From contig JAILIV010000045.1 in assembly GCA_024695105.1 (NCBI GenBank), positions 1 through 41,663 on the forward strand: 41,663 bases of DNA. The letters run 5' to 3'. Origin of the DNA: Bacilli bacterium. GTDB taxonomy: Bacteria > Bacillota_I > Bacilli_A > RFN20 > CAG-826. The translations under genes and the position numbers were made by a program. Positions 31,524-39,728 of this stretch are shown in pieces. The stretch's first letter is position 1. Each line of letters starts with the position of its first letter. The notes under the pieces were generated by a model, which worked only from the letters and a program-made list of their open reading frames with translations, searched no databases and had not been told where the DNA came from.

Positions 31524-34115
31524 TTATTTCTTGAGGGAGAAGTCGCCGATGCGTCCCCAGGCGTTGGCCTTGGCTTGGCATTCCACGCCGATGGCGAAGG
31601 AAGCGGCGCTTTCTATGACGATGTCTTCGATGACGATGTGCTCGGTCGAAGCGGCGTCGCTATCGTGCCAACCCAAGCAATGAGGGAGCAAGTCGACATC
31701 GACGCGGTTATCGCCGATTTGGTAATAGAAGTTGAGTTTGTCGTATTTGCTCGCGACGTCGCTAAGCAAGACGAAGCGGAGGGTATAGGTTCCCGATTCG
31801 AGGCTATCCACGGTTTGATGGAAGGCAAACGAGAAGGCGGAACTCGACCACCATTTGACGTTATTGACGGCTTCGGTGTCCATGGCTTCGCTGCCCACGA
31901 CCATCGCGCTTTGTTCGTTGGAATCCACCGTCCAGGGGTTACCAAGAGGCTGACCCGAGACTTGGGCGGATAAATCGCCATCGGGGATGTAGTTGGTGTC
32001 AACGATGACTTCCTTGTGGGCGGAGAAGGACCAAAGGTCGCAATGCCCCCAGCCTAAGGCTTTGACTTCGGCGGTAAGGCCAATCGTGACGTCCGTGCCG
32101 TTATCGGCGATGTCGATGTTGGGGATCATGGCCTTGTTCATGAAACGGGCTAACGGGGCGCCCCAGCCTTTGACGACGGTGGGGATGATGTTCAACGAGA
32201 CTTTTTCGCCATCCCCGATTTGGTACCAGAGGTCGAAGCGGGTGTAATCACTGGCAAGGTCGCCCGCCATGATATGGGTGGATAAGTCGTAGTTGCCCTT
32301 ACGGACGTTATGGATGGTTTGCTGCAAAGTGAAGTGGAAGTCGGAGGAGTTGTACCAGTGGAAGTACTTCTCGCCATCGAGGTTGCCTTCGGATTTGGCT
32401 TCGATGCGGGACGCTTTTTCGATGGAGTTTTCGACGGTCCAGGGTTCGCCGACGGGGACTTCCTCGCCGCTAGCCTGTTCTTCGAAGGAGTGGTCGAGGA
32501 CGTAGTTGGTTTCGGCGGTGACGTTGGCGACGATATCGAAGCGTCCGTCGACTTGGCCATGCACCACGTATTCGCCATCGCCACCTTCGTCGATCGCGGC
32601 GACGTCCGACGCGTTCCAGACGATGGGGCGGGAACGAAGCGCGTCAAGGTTGGTGGTCACCTGCGCGGTTTTTGGCAAGTTCACGCCATTGACGAGGTTG
32701 ACGTTCACATCAAGGGTCGCAGTGCGCAAACCGATGACGGTCTCTTCGACTTGGCGGTCTTTGGCGATGAGGTGTTTGTAGGTAGAAGCGCTAGGAAGGG
32801 CTTTGCCGGTATAGGAGAACCAGCCTTGGTTGGCCCAAGAGCTATAGCCATCGCGATACGTGGCGAGTTCGGCGGCGGTGCCATCGCGGCCATAGTCGTT
32901 ATAGAACTGGCCTTCGGCGGTCGCCCAGCCCGCTCCGTTGACGGGGAGCCAAGCCGGTTCCCAATAGAAGATGCCCTTGCCGTTATTGCCCTTTACCTGA
33001 GAAAGGGTGTCGATGATATCGGCGACTTCGGTGGCTTGGCCTTGGTAACCGGTGAGGTAACCCCCAGGAGTCTCGAAGGTGGAGGAATTATAGGTATTGC
33101 CTGCGTATTCGGCGATTTCGTCGGTGAAGCCATAGGAGGTTTCCAAAATCATCGAGGGTTTTTGATAGGTATCCGCGATGTGGTTCATGACGTTAAGCAA
33201 GTTATCGCGGCTACCATGCCAGAAGGGGTAATAAGAGAGGCCTACGATGTCATAAGGGATGCCATTTACCGCGTCGAGGAAGCGATAGACGCCTTTAGGG
33301 GATTTGACGTTGGTCAAGTGGACTAAGGTTTTGGCGCTTGGGAAGACTTCTTTGACCGCGTCGACGCCGGAAGAAACGATATCGTGGATGGTGTCGGGGG
33401 CGGAGATGGGGAAGGAAGCGATGGAGTTGTTGGTCTCGTTGCCGATTTGGACCGCGTCGATGGTGACGCCATTGTCCTTAAAGGCTTGCAGGGAGGATTT
33501 GGTGAACTCGCCAATATAATCCCCGATTTCAAACGAGAGCACGCCCTCCCAAGCCTTGGGAAGATGTTGCTTGGAGGGATCGGCCCAATGGTCGGAATAA
33601 TGGAAGTCGAGCAAGACTTTCATGCCGGCGGCTTTGGCTCTGCGGGCCAAGCGGATGTCGGTGGCGAGGTCGTTCTCGCCGCCTCCATAGCCTTTTCCTT
33701 CGGCATTATAGGGGTCGTTCCATAAGCGGAGACGGCAGTAATTGACCCCATCGCGGGCCAAAATCCGGAACACGTCTTCGGGGTTGCCGTCTTCGTTAAA
33801 GTAGACGCCGCCATTCTTTTCCACCGCCGCGACGCTAGAAAGGTCCGCGCCATAGGCAAAATCCTCGCCTAGGGCATTGGTAGGAGCGTTGACCTTTAAT
33901 CTCGCGTAGTCGTAAACCTCGTCGTTATGTAGCCCGGGGTCATAGGAAGTGGACGATTCCTCGGGCACGCTGACGGAAGAAGAGGATGACTGCGCGCTAG
34001 AAGAAGAGAAAGAAGCGGGCGTCGAACCGGATGAGGTTTGCGACGAGCTATTCCCGCCGCAAGAGAAGAGAAGCATTGCGCTCGAAGTGAGCAACAGGAG
34101 CGAATTCTTTTTCAT
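31524..34115 (-). CDS. Secreted GH53 endo-beta-1,4-galactanase lipoprotein with Ig-like and CBM61-like modules
   Basis: The protein has 863 residues. The start at 34115 has GGAGG 7 bases upstream; the longer frame begins inside the regulator gene. The signal is MKKNSLLLLTSSAMLLFSC (Cys19), then a Ser-rich linker. The GH53 domain at about 85-460 shows LRLWNDPYNAEGKGYGGGENDL, LLDFHYSDHWADPSKQHLPKAW, AVQIGNE with acid/base Glu227 and MILETSYGF with nucleophile Glu325. Then comes a Big_4-type Ig domain (about 500-560, LPKTAQVTTNL ... PIVWN). Two related beta-sandwich modules follow, each opening NY(V/I)xDxS/DxE/L ... GxPWTV, resembling CBM61, a galactan-binding family. It degrades galactan at the surface for the co-encoded importer. 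Confidence 0.93.
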   Translation of the reverse strand: MKKNSLLLLTSSAMLLFSCGGNSSSQTSSGSTPASFSSSSAQSSSSSVSVPEESSTSYDPGLHNDEVYDYARLKVNAPTNALGEDFAYGADLSSVAAVEKNGGVYFNEDGNPEDVFRILARDGVNYCRLRLWNDPYNAEGKGYGGGENDLATDIRLARRAKAAGMKVLLDFHYSDHWADPSKQHLPKAWEGVLSFEIGDYIGEFTKSSLQAFKDNGVTIDAVQIGNETNNSIASFPISAPDTIHDIVSSGVDAVKEVFPSAKTLVHLTNVKSPKGVYRFLDAVNGIPYDIVGLSYYPFWHGSRDNLLNVMNHIADTYQKPSMILETSYGFTDEIAEYAGNTYNSSTFETPGGYLTGYQGQATEVADIIDTLSQVKGNNGKGIFYWEPAWLPVNGAGWATAEGQFYNDYGRDGTAAELATYRDGYSSWANQGWFSYTGKALPSASTYKHLIAKDRQVEETVIGLRTATLDVNVNLVNGVNLPKTAQVTTNLDALRSRPIVWNASDVAAIDEGGDGEYVVHGQVDGRFDIVANVTAETNYVLDHSFEEQASGEEVPVGEPWTVENSIEKASRIEAKSEGNLDGEKYFHWYNSSDFHFTLQQTIHNVRKGNYDLSTHIMAGDLASDYTRFDLWYQIGDGEKVSLNIIPTVVKGWGAPLARFMNKAMIPNIDIADNGTDVTIGLTAEVKALGWGHCDLWSFSAHKEVIVDTNYIPDGDLSAQVSGQPLGNPWTVDSNEQSAMVVGSEAMDTEAVNNVKWWSSSAFSFAFHQTVDSLESGTYTLRFVLLSDVASKYDKLNFYYQIGDNRVDVDLLPHCLGWHDSDAASTEHIVIEDIVIESAASFAIGVECQAKANAWGRIGDFSLKK

Positions 34116-34119
34116 GTGT

Positions 34120-34926
34120 TTAGCCTCCATGATGTTGGTAATGCAGGGGAGATACCCCATAGTAGGAACGGAAGGATTTGGAGAAGTGCAAGGGAGAAGG
34201 GTAGCCTACGGCCTTGCCGACATCGGCGATCGAAGCGGAGTCGGCGGAAGTTAGTAGTCTTGCCGCGACTTCCATGCGAACCCGCGTCAGGTAACGCTTG
34301 GGGGATTCTTCGCCTTGATCCGCGAAGAGGTTGGCCAAGTAGTTGGGGGAGACGCCGACGGAAGTGGCGATGTCTTGGATGGTGATGGGGAATTGGAAGT
34401 TGTTTTGGATAAAGACTTTCGCGGCCTGCACGTGGCCCTTTTCCATCTCGGGAGACGCTTTTTCTTTGGATTGGCTCATGTCATCAAAGAGAGCATAGGC
34501 TTCCGATAAAGCTTTTAATCCAAAGGTCCCTAAGGTGAAGTAGGAGTCGTAGATCGCGGCGAAGTGGCTCCGCCAGGCATCGTGGCCATCATGAAGGACG
34601 GGCGAGGTTTCGGTAAAACCCGCGTGAGCGAGAATCATGCCCGCTTTTGCCCCACCGACGCCAATCCAGAAGTAGGACCAGGGGTTTTCGGGTTCGGCTT
34701 GGTAATGGGCGCTTTCCCCTGCGGGGATCAAGAAGGCGTCGCCCGCCTTAAGGCGGTATTCCTTGTCTTTATAGACAAACCGCCCTTTGCCTGCGTAGAC
34801 GTAATGAATCAAGGAATAACTCTTTGGGGTGAAGTCAATGGCCTTGCGGCTGATGCATATTTCTCTTCCCGCCTCTAGGACGCTTAAGTCGAGAAACAAT
34901 GAGGCGTCAAACGATGTGGGGTTCAT
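34120..34926 (-). CDS. AraC-family transcriptional regulator
   Basis: The 268-residue protein has an N-terminal cupin sugar-sensing domain (SLIHYVYAGKGRFVYKDKEYRLKAGDAFLIPAGESAHYQAEPENPWSYFWIGVGG). A C-terminal double helix-turn-helix spans about 170-265: ITIQDIATSVGVSPNYLANLFADQGEESPKRYLTRVRMEVAARLL ... IADVGKAVGYPSPLHFSKSFRSYYGVSPLHYQ. It is likely an activator of this operon responding to galactose or galacto-oligosaccharides. It starts 1 base after the permease stop with AAAGG upstream, and its 3' end contains the ribosome site of the next gene. Direct-repeat and GTTTCAAT motifs at 39347-39532 are candidate targets. Confidence 0.9.
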   Translation of the reverse strand: MNPTSFDASLFLDLSVLEAGREICISRKAIDFTPKSYSLIHYVYAGKGRFVYKDKEYRLKAGDAFLIPAGESAHYQAEPENPWSYFWIGVGGAKAGMILAHAGFTETSPVLHDGHDAWRSHFAAIYDSYFTLGTFGLKALSEAYALFDDMSQSKEKASPEMEKGHVQAAKVFIQNNFQFPITIQDIATSVGVSPNYLANLFADQGEESPKRYLTRVRMEVAARLLTSADSASIADVGKAVGYPSPLHFSKSFRSYYGVSPLHYQHHGG

Positions 34927-34927
34927 A

Positions 34928-36154
34928 TTAGCCTTTCACCGCCCCGCCGGTCACGCCGCCGACATAGTATTTCTGCACGATGAGGAAGAGGATGGATAAG
35001 GGGATGGAGATGATGACCGATCCGGCCGCGAAGGCGCCGAACCAATCGAGGATGTTGCCCGAGGAGATGAGGTTGATTAAGCCCATCGCGACCGTGTAAT
35101 CGGGCGGAAGGCCGCTGTTGCCGAGGATGATCTTGGCAAAGACGAAGTCGACCCAGGGACTTAAGAAGGCCGTGATGATGGTGTAGATGATGATGGGCTT
35201 GGAAAGGGGCACCAAAATCTGGAAGAAGATGCGGAAGCTGGAAGCGCCATCGAGTTTGGCGGCTTCGTCGATGGAGGTGGGGATGGTGTCGAAGAAGCCT
35301 TTCGCGACCAAATAGCCTAAGCCCGCGCCCGCCGAATAGGCCATGATGAGGCGAACTAAGCCCGCGTTGATCTTGAAGACGTATTCAAAGAGGTAATAGG
35401 AGACCAGCATCGTAAGCATGCCCGGGAACAAGGCGATGATCATCGAGAGGTTCATCAAGCCTTTGCGTTTCTTGAAGCGGAAGCGGGAGAAGGCAAAGGC
35501 GGTAGCCAGCACGAACAAGGTCGACACGATGGTGGAGCATACCGAGACGATCAAGGTATTGAGGAACCACCGCGGGAACTGGTTAACGTCGTTGATGACG
35601 GTGAAGAGCTTGATGTAGTTCTCCATGGACCAACGCGCGGGGAAGAACTGCGATAAGGAAGGTCCATGCAAGTCGCCCGTGAAGGAGACCAGAATCAACC
35701 AGAATACGGGGATAAGCCAGGCAAAGACCAGTATGGTGAGAAGCAAGTTATGCAGCACGACTAAGGTGCGTTCCTTGGCCACCGCAGAACGCATCTTGGC
35801 GAGGTTCTTCTTTTGGGTGGCTTTTAGGGTCTTGGAATCTTCGTTTGGACGAAGGATGCGAAGACGTTCATTGCCAAAGTGCTTGGTGGAAAGATGCAAG
35901 TCGTATTCGCCGGAAGTCCCGACGAGGATGTCGGCGTTTTCTTCTTCGACGGAGTCGGCTTCGTCGTAATCTAGGCCATCGTAGCCAAAGCTACGCGGAC
36001 CGGAAACGAGGCGGATGCGATCGCCTTTTTGTAAGGACACGCCAAAGGCGACGACTTCGTCTTCTTGGGAAGCGCCGCCAAGAAGCTTGACGGCATGCGA
36101 CTTACCCTCGCGGGTGATGATGGCGCGCCAGGGGGTTTTACGGGAAAGTTCCAT
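34928..36154 (-). CDS. Sugar ABC transporter permease (MalG/GanQ-like) with an unusual N-terminal extension
   Basis: The protein has 408 residues. ATG 36154 is chosen, with AGGAGG ten bases upstream; a TTG at 36163 is too close to that ribosome site. About 130 soluble residues come first (IITREGKSHAVKLLGGASQEDEVVAFGVSLQKGDRIRLVSG), where typical MalG permeases of 275-300 residues have almost nothing. Six helices follow, with the EAA loop DEAAKLDGASSFRIFFQILVPLSKP that docks the ATPase. The end YYVGGVTGGAVKG is MalG-like. With the binding protein and MalF-like gene it should import galacto-oligosaccharides, inferred from the adjacent GH53 genes. No ATPase is encoded nearby, so a shared MsmX-type ATPase is likely. 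Confidence 0.88.
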   Translation of the reverse strand: MELSRKTPWRAIITREGKSHAVKLLGGASQEDEVVAFGVSLQKGDRIRLVSGPRSFGYDGLDYDEADSVEEENADILVGTSGEYDLHLSTKHFGNERLRILRPNEDSKTLKATQKKNLAKMRSAVAKERTLVVLHNLLLTILVFAWLIPVFWLILVSFTGDLHGPSLSQFFPARWSMENYIKLFTVINDVNQFPRWFLNTLIVSVCSTIVSTLFVLATAFAFSRFRFKKRKGLMNLSMIIALFPGMLTMLVSYYLFEYVFKINAGLVRLIMAYSAGAGLGYLVAKGFFDTIPTSIDEAAKLDGASSFRIFFQILVPLSKPIIIYTIITAFLSPWVDFVFAKIILGNSGLPPDYTVAMGLINLISSGNILDWFGAFAAGSVIISIPLSILFLIVQKYYVGGVTGGAVKG

Positions 36155-36155
36155 A

Positions 36156-37733
36156 TTAGCCAAGCCTCCTTTCGCGGTCGCCCTTCGTGGTTTGGGTGAA
36201 GGTGATTAAGGTAAATAAGGTGGAGATGGTGAACATGATGATGCCCACGATCGAGGCCATGTAGTATTCGTGTTTGGCCCCGCCGGCGATCATGTTGTAG
36301 AGCCAAGTGATGAGCAAGTCGGATTCACGGGCATTGACGTCGATATAGGCCTGGTTGTTGCTGGCCCCGCCCATGGTGAGCAAATAGATGACGTTGAAGT
36401 TGTTGATGTTCGCGACGAAACTCGAAATCAAGTACGGGGTGCATACTTGCAAGATGTAGGGCATGGTGATGGAGAAGAACATGCGGCCGCGGGAAGCGCC
36501 GTCGATGCGGGCGGATTCGTAGAGGTCGCTAGGGATGTTCATCAAGATGCCCGAAATCATCAACATCAAATAGGGGAAGCCGACCCAGCAGTTGACCAAG
36601 ATGATGGTGAACTTGGTGGTTAAGGGATCGGTAAGGAAGCCAATCGGCTCGCTTAGCAAATGCCATTTCTCGACGAGCAGGTTATTGACGATCCCATTAT
36701 CGTCGAGGAAATAACGGATGAGCATCAAGGTGACGAATTGGGGCACGGCGATGGTTAAGACAAAGCCGGTACGCCAAAGCTTGGTGAGGCGGGTGCGCTT
36801 GGAATTAAGGAGCAAGGCCAACAACAAGCCGCCGAAGAAACAGGTGACCGTGGCAAAGAAAGCCCACACAAGCGTCCAGAGCAACTGTTGCCCAAAGACG
36901 ACCAAGAAGGAGCCACCATTGCCCAAAGAGAAGAGGTTGGACCAGTTCGTCCAGCCAACCCAGGTGAAGTTATTGATGTCAACGGTTTGGCCCATCGCGT
37001 CTTTGCCGCCATAGTTGGTAAAGGCGATGAGGATCATCACCAAGGTGGGCACTAAGGTGAAGGCCAAGATGCCGATGACGGGCAAGACCAACGTGGTGAT
37101 GTAGAAATGCTCGTCAAAGAGGTCATGGACGTCTTGGCGGGCGGATTTGATGGGGCGGTTCTCTTTGATGTCGACTTCGCTGCGATAGACGCCTTTGATC
37201 GAGGACAAGTGCAGGAAGAAGAAGGCGATGAGCACCAAAATCGAGATGACCGAGAAGAGCACGATCAAGAAGGCGTTATCGGGACCGTTTTCGGGGCAAA
37301 TCTCGATAAAGAGCTCTTCGTCGATTTCGCATACCGCGAGGTTTTGAAGCGATAACTTGGCGAAATTGGGGATGCCCCAGAAGATGAGGACGACGGCCGC
37401 GATGGCTTCGATGGCCAAATAGAAGAGGCCGCGGAGCCATTGGCAGACGTAACGGGTCGATTTGACGACCACCGAAGTGGTGCGGCCTTGCTCGTCTTGG
37501 ACGAGGTCATGGCCATAGACTTCTTGTTCCCGGCCATGGAAGAAATAGCCTAAGCCCGAAACGAGGAAGGAGAGTTTCGTCCAAACGTCGCCATGGACCA
37601 AGGCTTGGCCCACGGGAGCGAAGTAGTTGCCGATGCCTTTGCCGATTCGCGCGAAGAAGCGGCCAACGGCATTTAGGGCGCGACGAAACCAATTCTGCTT
37701 CGGTGGCGTTTTGGTTTGCGCTTGCGAGGTCAT
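36156..37733 (-). CDS. Sugar ABC transporter permease (MalF/GanP-like), long form
   Basis: The 525-residue permease has a basic amphipathic N-terminus (NWFRRALNAVGRFFARIGKGIGNYF), then a stretch resembling part of the partner's extension (YGHDLVQDEQGRTTSVVVKSTRYV). An early helix pair (about 100-200) comes next, then the MalF core: ITTLVLPVIGILAFTLVPTLVMILIAFTNY, FFGGLLLALLLNSKRTRLTKLWRTGF, and the EAA-type loop YESARIDGASRGRMFFSITMPYI. ARESDLLITWLYNMI and the C-terminal helix are MalF-like. The stop overlaps the region between AGGAGG and the next start, so the two permeases are tightly coupled. It starts 6 bases after the binding-protein stop with only a weak ribosome site. Confidence 0.9.
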   Translation of the reverse strand: MTSQAQTKTPPKQNWFRRALNAVGRFFARIGKGIGNYFAPVGQALVHGDVWTKLSFLVSGLGYFFHGREQEVYGHDLVQDEQGRTTSVVVKSTRYVCQWLRGLFYLAIEAIAAVVLIFWGIPNFAKLSLQNLAVCEIDEELFIEICPENGPDNAFLIVLFSVISILVLIAFFFLHLSSIKGVYRSEVDIKENRPIKSARQDVHDLFDEHFYITTLVLPVIGILAFTLVPTLVMILIAFTNYGGKDAMGQTVDINNFTWVGWTNWSNLFSLGNGGSFLVVFGQQLLWTLVWAFFATVTCFFGGLLLALLLNSKRTRLTKLWRTGFVLTIAVPQFVTLMLIRYFLDDNGIVNNLLVEKWHLLSEPIGFLTDPLTTKFTIILVNCWVGFPYLMLMISGILMNIPSDLYESARIDGASRGRMFFSITMPYILQVCTPYLISSFVANINNFNVIYLLTMGGASNNQAYIDVNARESDLLITWLYNMIAGGAKHEYYMASIVGIIMFTISTLFTLITFTQTTKGDRERRLG

Positions 37734-37739
37734 GGTCGA

Positions 37740-39143
37740 TTAACCTTGGAAGGAAGCGATGCAGGCGTCTAAAGCGGCTTGGATGGCTTCGACGTTAAGA
37801 ACGATATCCGCGGTGCCTTTGCCCGAGGCGATGAAGGAAGTGCCGGAAGTGCCGTCGCAAAGCTGCGTGGCCAAACCGTTGGAGGGGTTCCAGAAGGCTT
37901 CGTTGACTTTTTCGACGAAGGCGCCTTTTTGCCATTGCTCGTTAAGGGCTTTGACGCAAGCGTTGGTCTCATAATCGCATTGGCCGACCGCTTCGGTGTT
38001 GGTGGGCGCTTCGGAAAGGGTGTCGAAACGCAGGATTTGGCTGCCATAGTTGGTAAGGAATTCGGCAAAGCGCGCGGCGGGCAAGATGGTCTTGGAACGG
38101 GCGCGGTTGACGACGGCGATCTTATAGCCTTTCACCGATTGCATGGCGTAGTCGACGCCGTTTTCGGCATGATAAGTCGGCAAGGTGGTCGCGGCGGCCC
38201 CTTCGCCCCAAGCGGCGACGATGCGGCGGTAGTTCCAAGTGCCGTTAATGGTGGCGATGACTTGTTTGGCGTTGCCTTTGTCGATCATCGTCATGATGTT
38301 TTCTTGCTTGGCGCTGGTCCAATGGGATTCATATTGGCCATGGGCGAGTTTGACTAAGGCGCCGGCGACGTCGCTGCCTTTGACGGAATTGCCCGCGGGG
38401 TCAAGGATGGTTTGGTTCCAGTTGCAGTCGACGGTGGTCTTGCCGGCTTCGCCTGTCGCGGAGAAGCCTGCGCCATGGAACCAGCCATCCAAATACCAAC
38501 CGGAGTTGTAGGGGAAGCCAAACTGATAGTTCACGCCATCCTTTTCGCTGGCTTTGGCGATCGCGGCCATAAGTTTATCGAAGGAGGTGGTGTCTTCTTT
38601 AGCGATTAAACTGGAATTGTAATAAAGGATATAACCGTTGGATGCGGAGACGGGGAAACCATAGAGTTTGCCCGAGTCGCTGGCGGCGTTTACCGAATCC
38701 TCGGAGTTGCGGGTGCTGACGGATTCGTATAACCCAGGGATCGCTTTGCGGCTTAAGGGTTCCAAATCCTGGATATAGTTGGAGGCAATCATCGAGGGGA
38801 TTTGGTCGTCGGCGGCGATGGCGACGTCGGCGGCGTTAGAAGGATCGCTGGCCCAGTCGCCCGAGACGGAAGATTCGCTGACGGGTTTGACGTTGATCGT
38901 GTAGTTGGATTTGGGGTTGGCTTTCTTGAAGTCTTGGGCGACGGTGCGGATGAAGTCGACCGAGTCTTGGGTTTCGCCCGCCCAAACGGAAAGGGTGGCT
39001 TCTTCGGTCGCGGTGTTTTCAAAGGGATTGCTCCAGTCGATGGGCCGACGGCTGGTGGAGCTATGCGAGACAGATGCTTCGCCTCCTCCACAGGCAGTCA
39101 GGGCAATGACGGCAAAGGTAAGTAGTTTAAACTGGGGTTTCAT
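37740..39143 (-). CDS. Extracellular sugar-binding lipoprotein of the galactan importer (GanS/MalE-like)
   Basis: The 467-residue protein has signal MKPQFKLLTFAVIALTAC (Cys18) and then the family 1 solute-binding fold: EATLSVWAGETQDSVDFIRTVAQDFKKANP, AADVAIAADDQIPSMIASNYIQDLEPL, GKLYGFPVSASNGYILYYNSSLI, GFPYNSGWYLDGWFHGAGF, KQVIATINGTWNYRRI. AAG GAG lies 7 bases before the start. It is the first gene of the operon and is transcribed from a TATAAT promoter with a perfect cre box next to it, so glucose repression is likely. The substrate is inferred from the GH53 genes downstream. Confidence 0.92.
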   Translation of the reverse strand: MKPQFKLLTFAVIALTACGGGEASVSHSSTSRRPIDWSNPFENTATEEATLSVWAGETQDSVDFIRTVAQDFKKANPKSNYTINVKPVSESSVSGDWASDPSNAADVAIAADDQIPSMIASNYIQDLEPLSRKAIPGLYESVSTRNSEDSVNAASDSGKLYGFPVSASNGYILYYNSSLIAKEDTTSFDKLMAAIAKASEKDGVNYQFGFPYNSGWYLDGWFHGAGFSATGEAGKTTVDCNWNQTILDPAGNSVKGSDVAGALVKLAHGQYESHWTSAKQENIMTMIDKGNAKQVIATINGTWNYRRIVAAWGEGAAATTLPTYHAENGVDYAMQSVKGYKIAVVNRARSKTILPAARFAEFLTNYGSQILRFDTLSEAPTNTEAVGQCDYETNACVKALNEQWQKGAFVEKVNEAFWNPSNGLATQLCDGTSGTSFIASGKGTADIVLNVEAIQAALDACIASFQG

Positions 39144-39183
39144 GCGAATCTCCTTGGCAGGCTTATGCTGCGATTATGTACAA

Positions 39184-39189
39184 ATTATA
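39184..39189 (-). promoter_or_regulatory. -10 box of the galactan operon
   Basis: TATAAT on the minus strand, 40 bases before the binding-protein ATG. The -35 region is poor, as expected for an activator-dependent promoter, and is partly occupied by the cre box. Confidence 0.65.
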
Positions 39190-39192
39190 AGA

Positions 39193-39206
39193 TGTAAGCG
39201 GTTACA
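39193..39206. promoter_or_regulatory. cre box (CcpA-type operator) at the galactan operon promoter
   Basis: TGTAAGCGGTTACA fits the Bacillus cre consensus TGWNANCGNTNWCA at every position. It lies between the -10 and -35 positions, where binding would block RNA polymerase. Confidence 0.78.
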
Positions 39207-39499
39207 TACCTATAGAAAAATCTAAGTTATATAGTTGTAAAAGATGTACATATAACAAAGTTATACTGTATATACTCTCTAGTTATGTATGTAAAAAGAT
39301 AAGATTTAAGGCAATTTTAGGGATAGAAAAAAACTAAAGTTGCTTGGTTTCAATGTGCGCACAATCATAGTTTTATCTTTATTTATTATGTATTGCACAT
39401 GCTCGAGCAATGAGGGAGGATTGCCCTAGAACCTTAAGAAAAGCGAAAACGCCAATTGAAACTTCTTTCAATAGTTTTCTGAAACAGCGGTTGTTCTTT

Positions 39500-39521
39500 G
39501 GCGATATAGGGGCGATATAGG
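39500..39521 (+). repeat. Exact 11-bp tandem repeat in the regulatory region
   Basis: GGCGATATAGG occurs twice head to tail. The period is about one helical turn, a layout often used by AraC-type activators. Confidence 0.75.
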
Positions 39522-39556
39522 GATGTTTCAATATATTTATATACAATCATTCTCTA

Positions 39557-39570
39557 TGAAAGCGCTTACA
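39557..39570. promoter_or_regulatory. Second cre box, upstream of the 39729 gene
   Basis: TGAAAGCGCTTACA matches the cre consensus perfectly. It lies 74 bases upstream of the plus-strand -10 box. Confidence 0.78.
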
Positions 39571-39643
39571 CACATTTATGGTTTTTAAGGTTTTTTCGAT
39601 ACTATCATGTCAGTTTTCTTCGTATGTACACAAGCGTTTAAGA

Positions 39644-39649
39644 TATAAT
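39644..39649 (+). promoter_or_regulatory. -10 box of the 39729 surface-protein gene
   Basis: A perfect TATAAT with no clear -35. A leader of about 70 bases follows, ending in AAAGG 9 bases before the ATG. Confidence 0.6.
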
Positions 39650-39728
39650 TACATTGACGATTTTTATCAAAATAACTGGTTAGCGGCATCCTTATTGTGA
39701 GCCCATAGAACCAAGAAAGGTTTTAAAG

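Larger units (their letters stand above)
39144..39728. promoter_or_regulatory. AT-rich divergent regulatory region of the galactan operon and the 39729 surface protein
   Basis: This 585-base, markedly AT-rich stretch has no gene. It holds a minus-strand -10 (39184-39189), two perfect cre boxes, a palindrome TATAAC-AAA-GTTATA (39251-39265), a palindrome TGCTCGAGCA (39400-39409), three GTTTCAAT motifs (39347-39354, 39455-39462 inverted, 39525-39532), an 11-bp tandem repeat (39500-39521), and a plus-strand -10 (39644-39649). Confidence 0.75.

Noticed and set aside
31516-31581. Upstream in-frame start for the 606-residue protein
   Set aside because: The extra residues overlap the end of the secreted GH53 gene and look random.
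36155-36163. TTG start for the MalG-like permease
   Set aside because: It is one base from the AGGAGG ribosome site; the ATG at 36154 has workable spacing.
27353-39143. The 13.6 kb between the two X repeats as a mobile element
   Set aside because: There is no integrase, transposase or terminal repeat structure, X is only 29 bases, and the Y repeats lie outside in inconsistent order.
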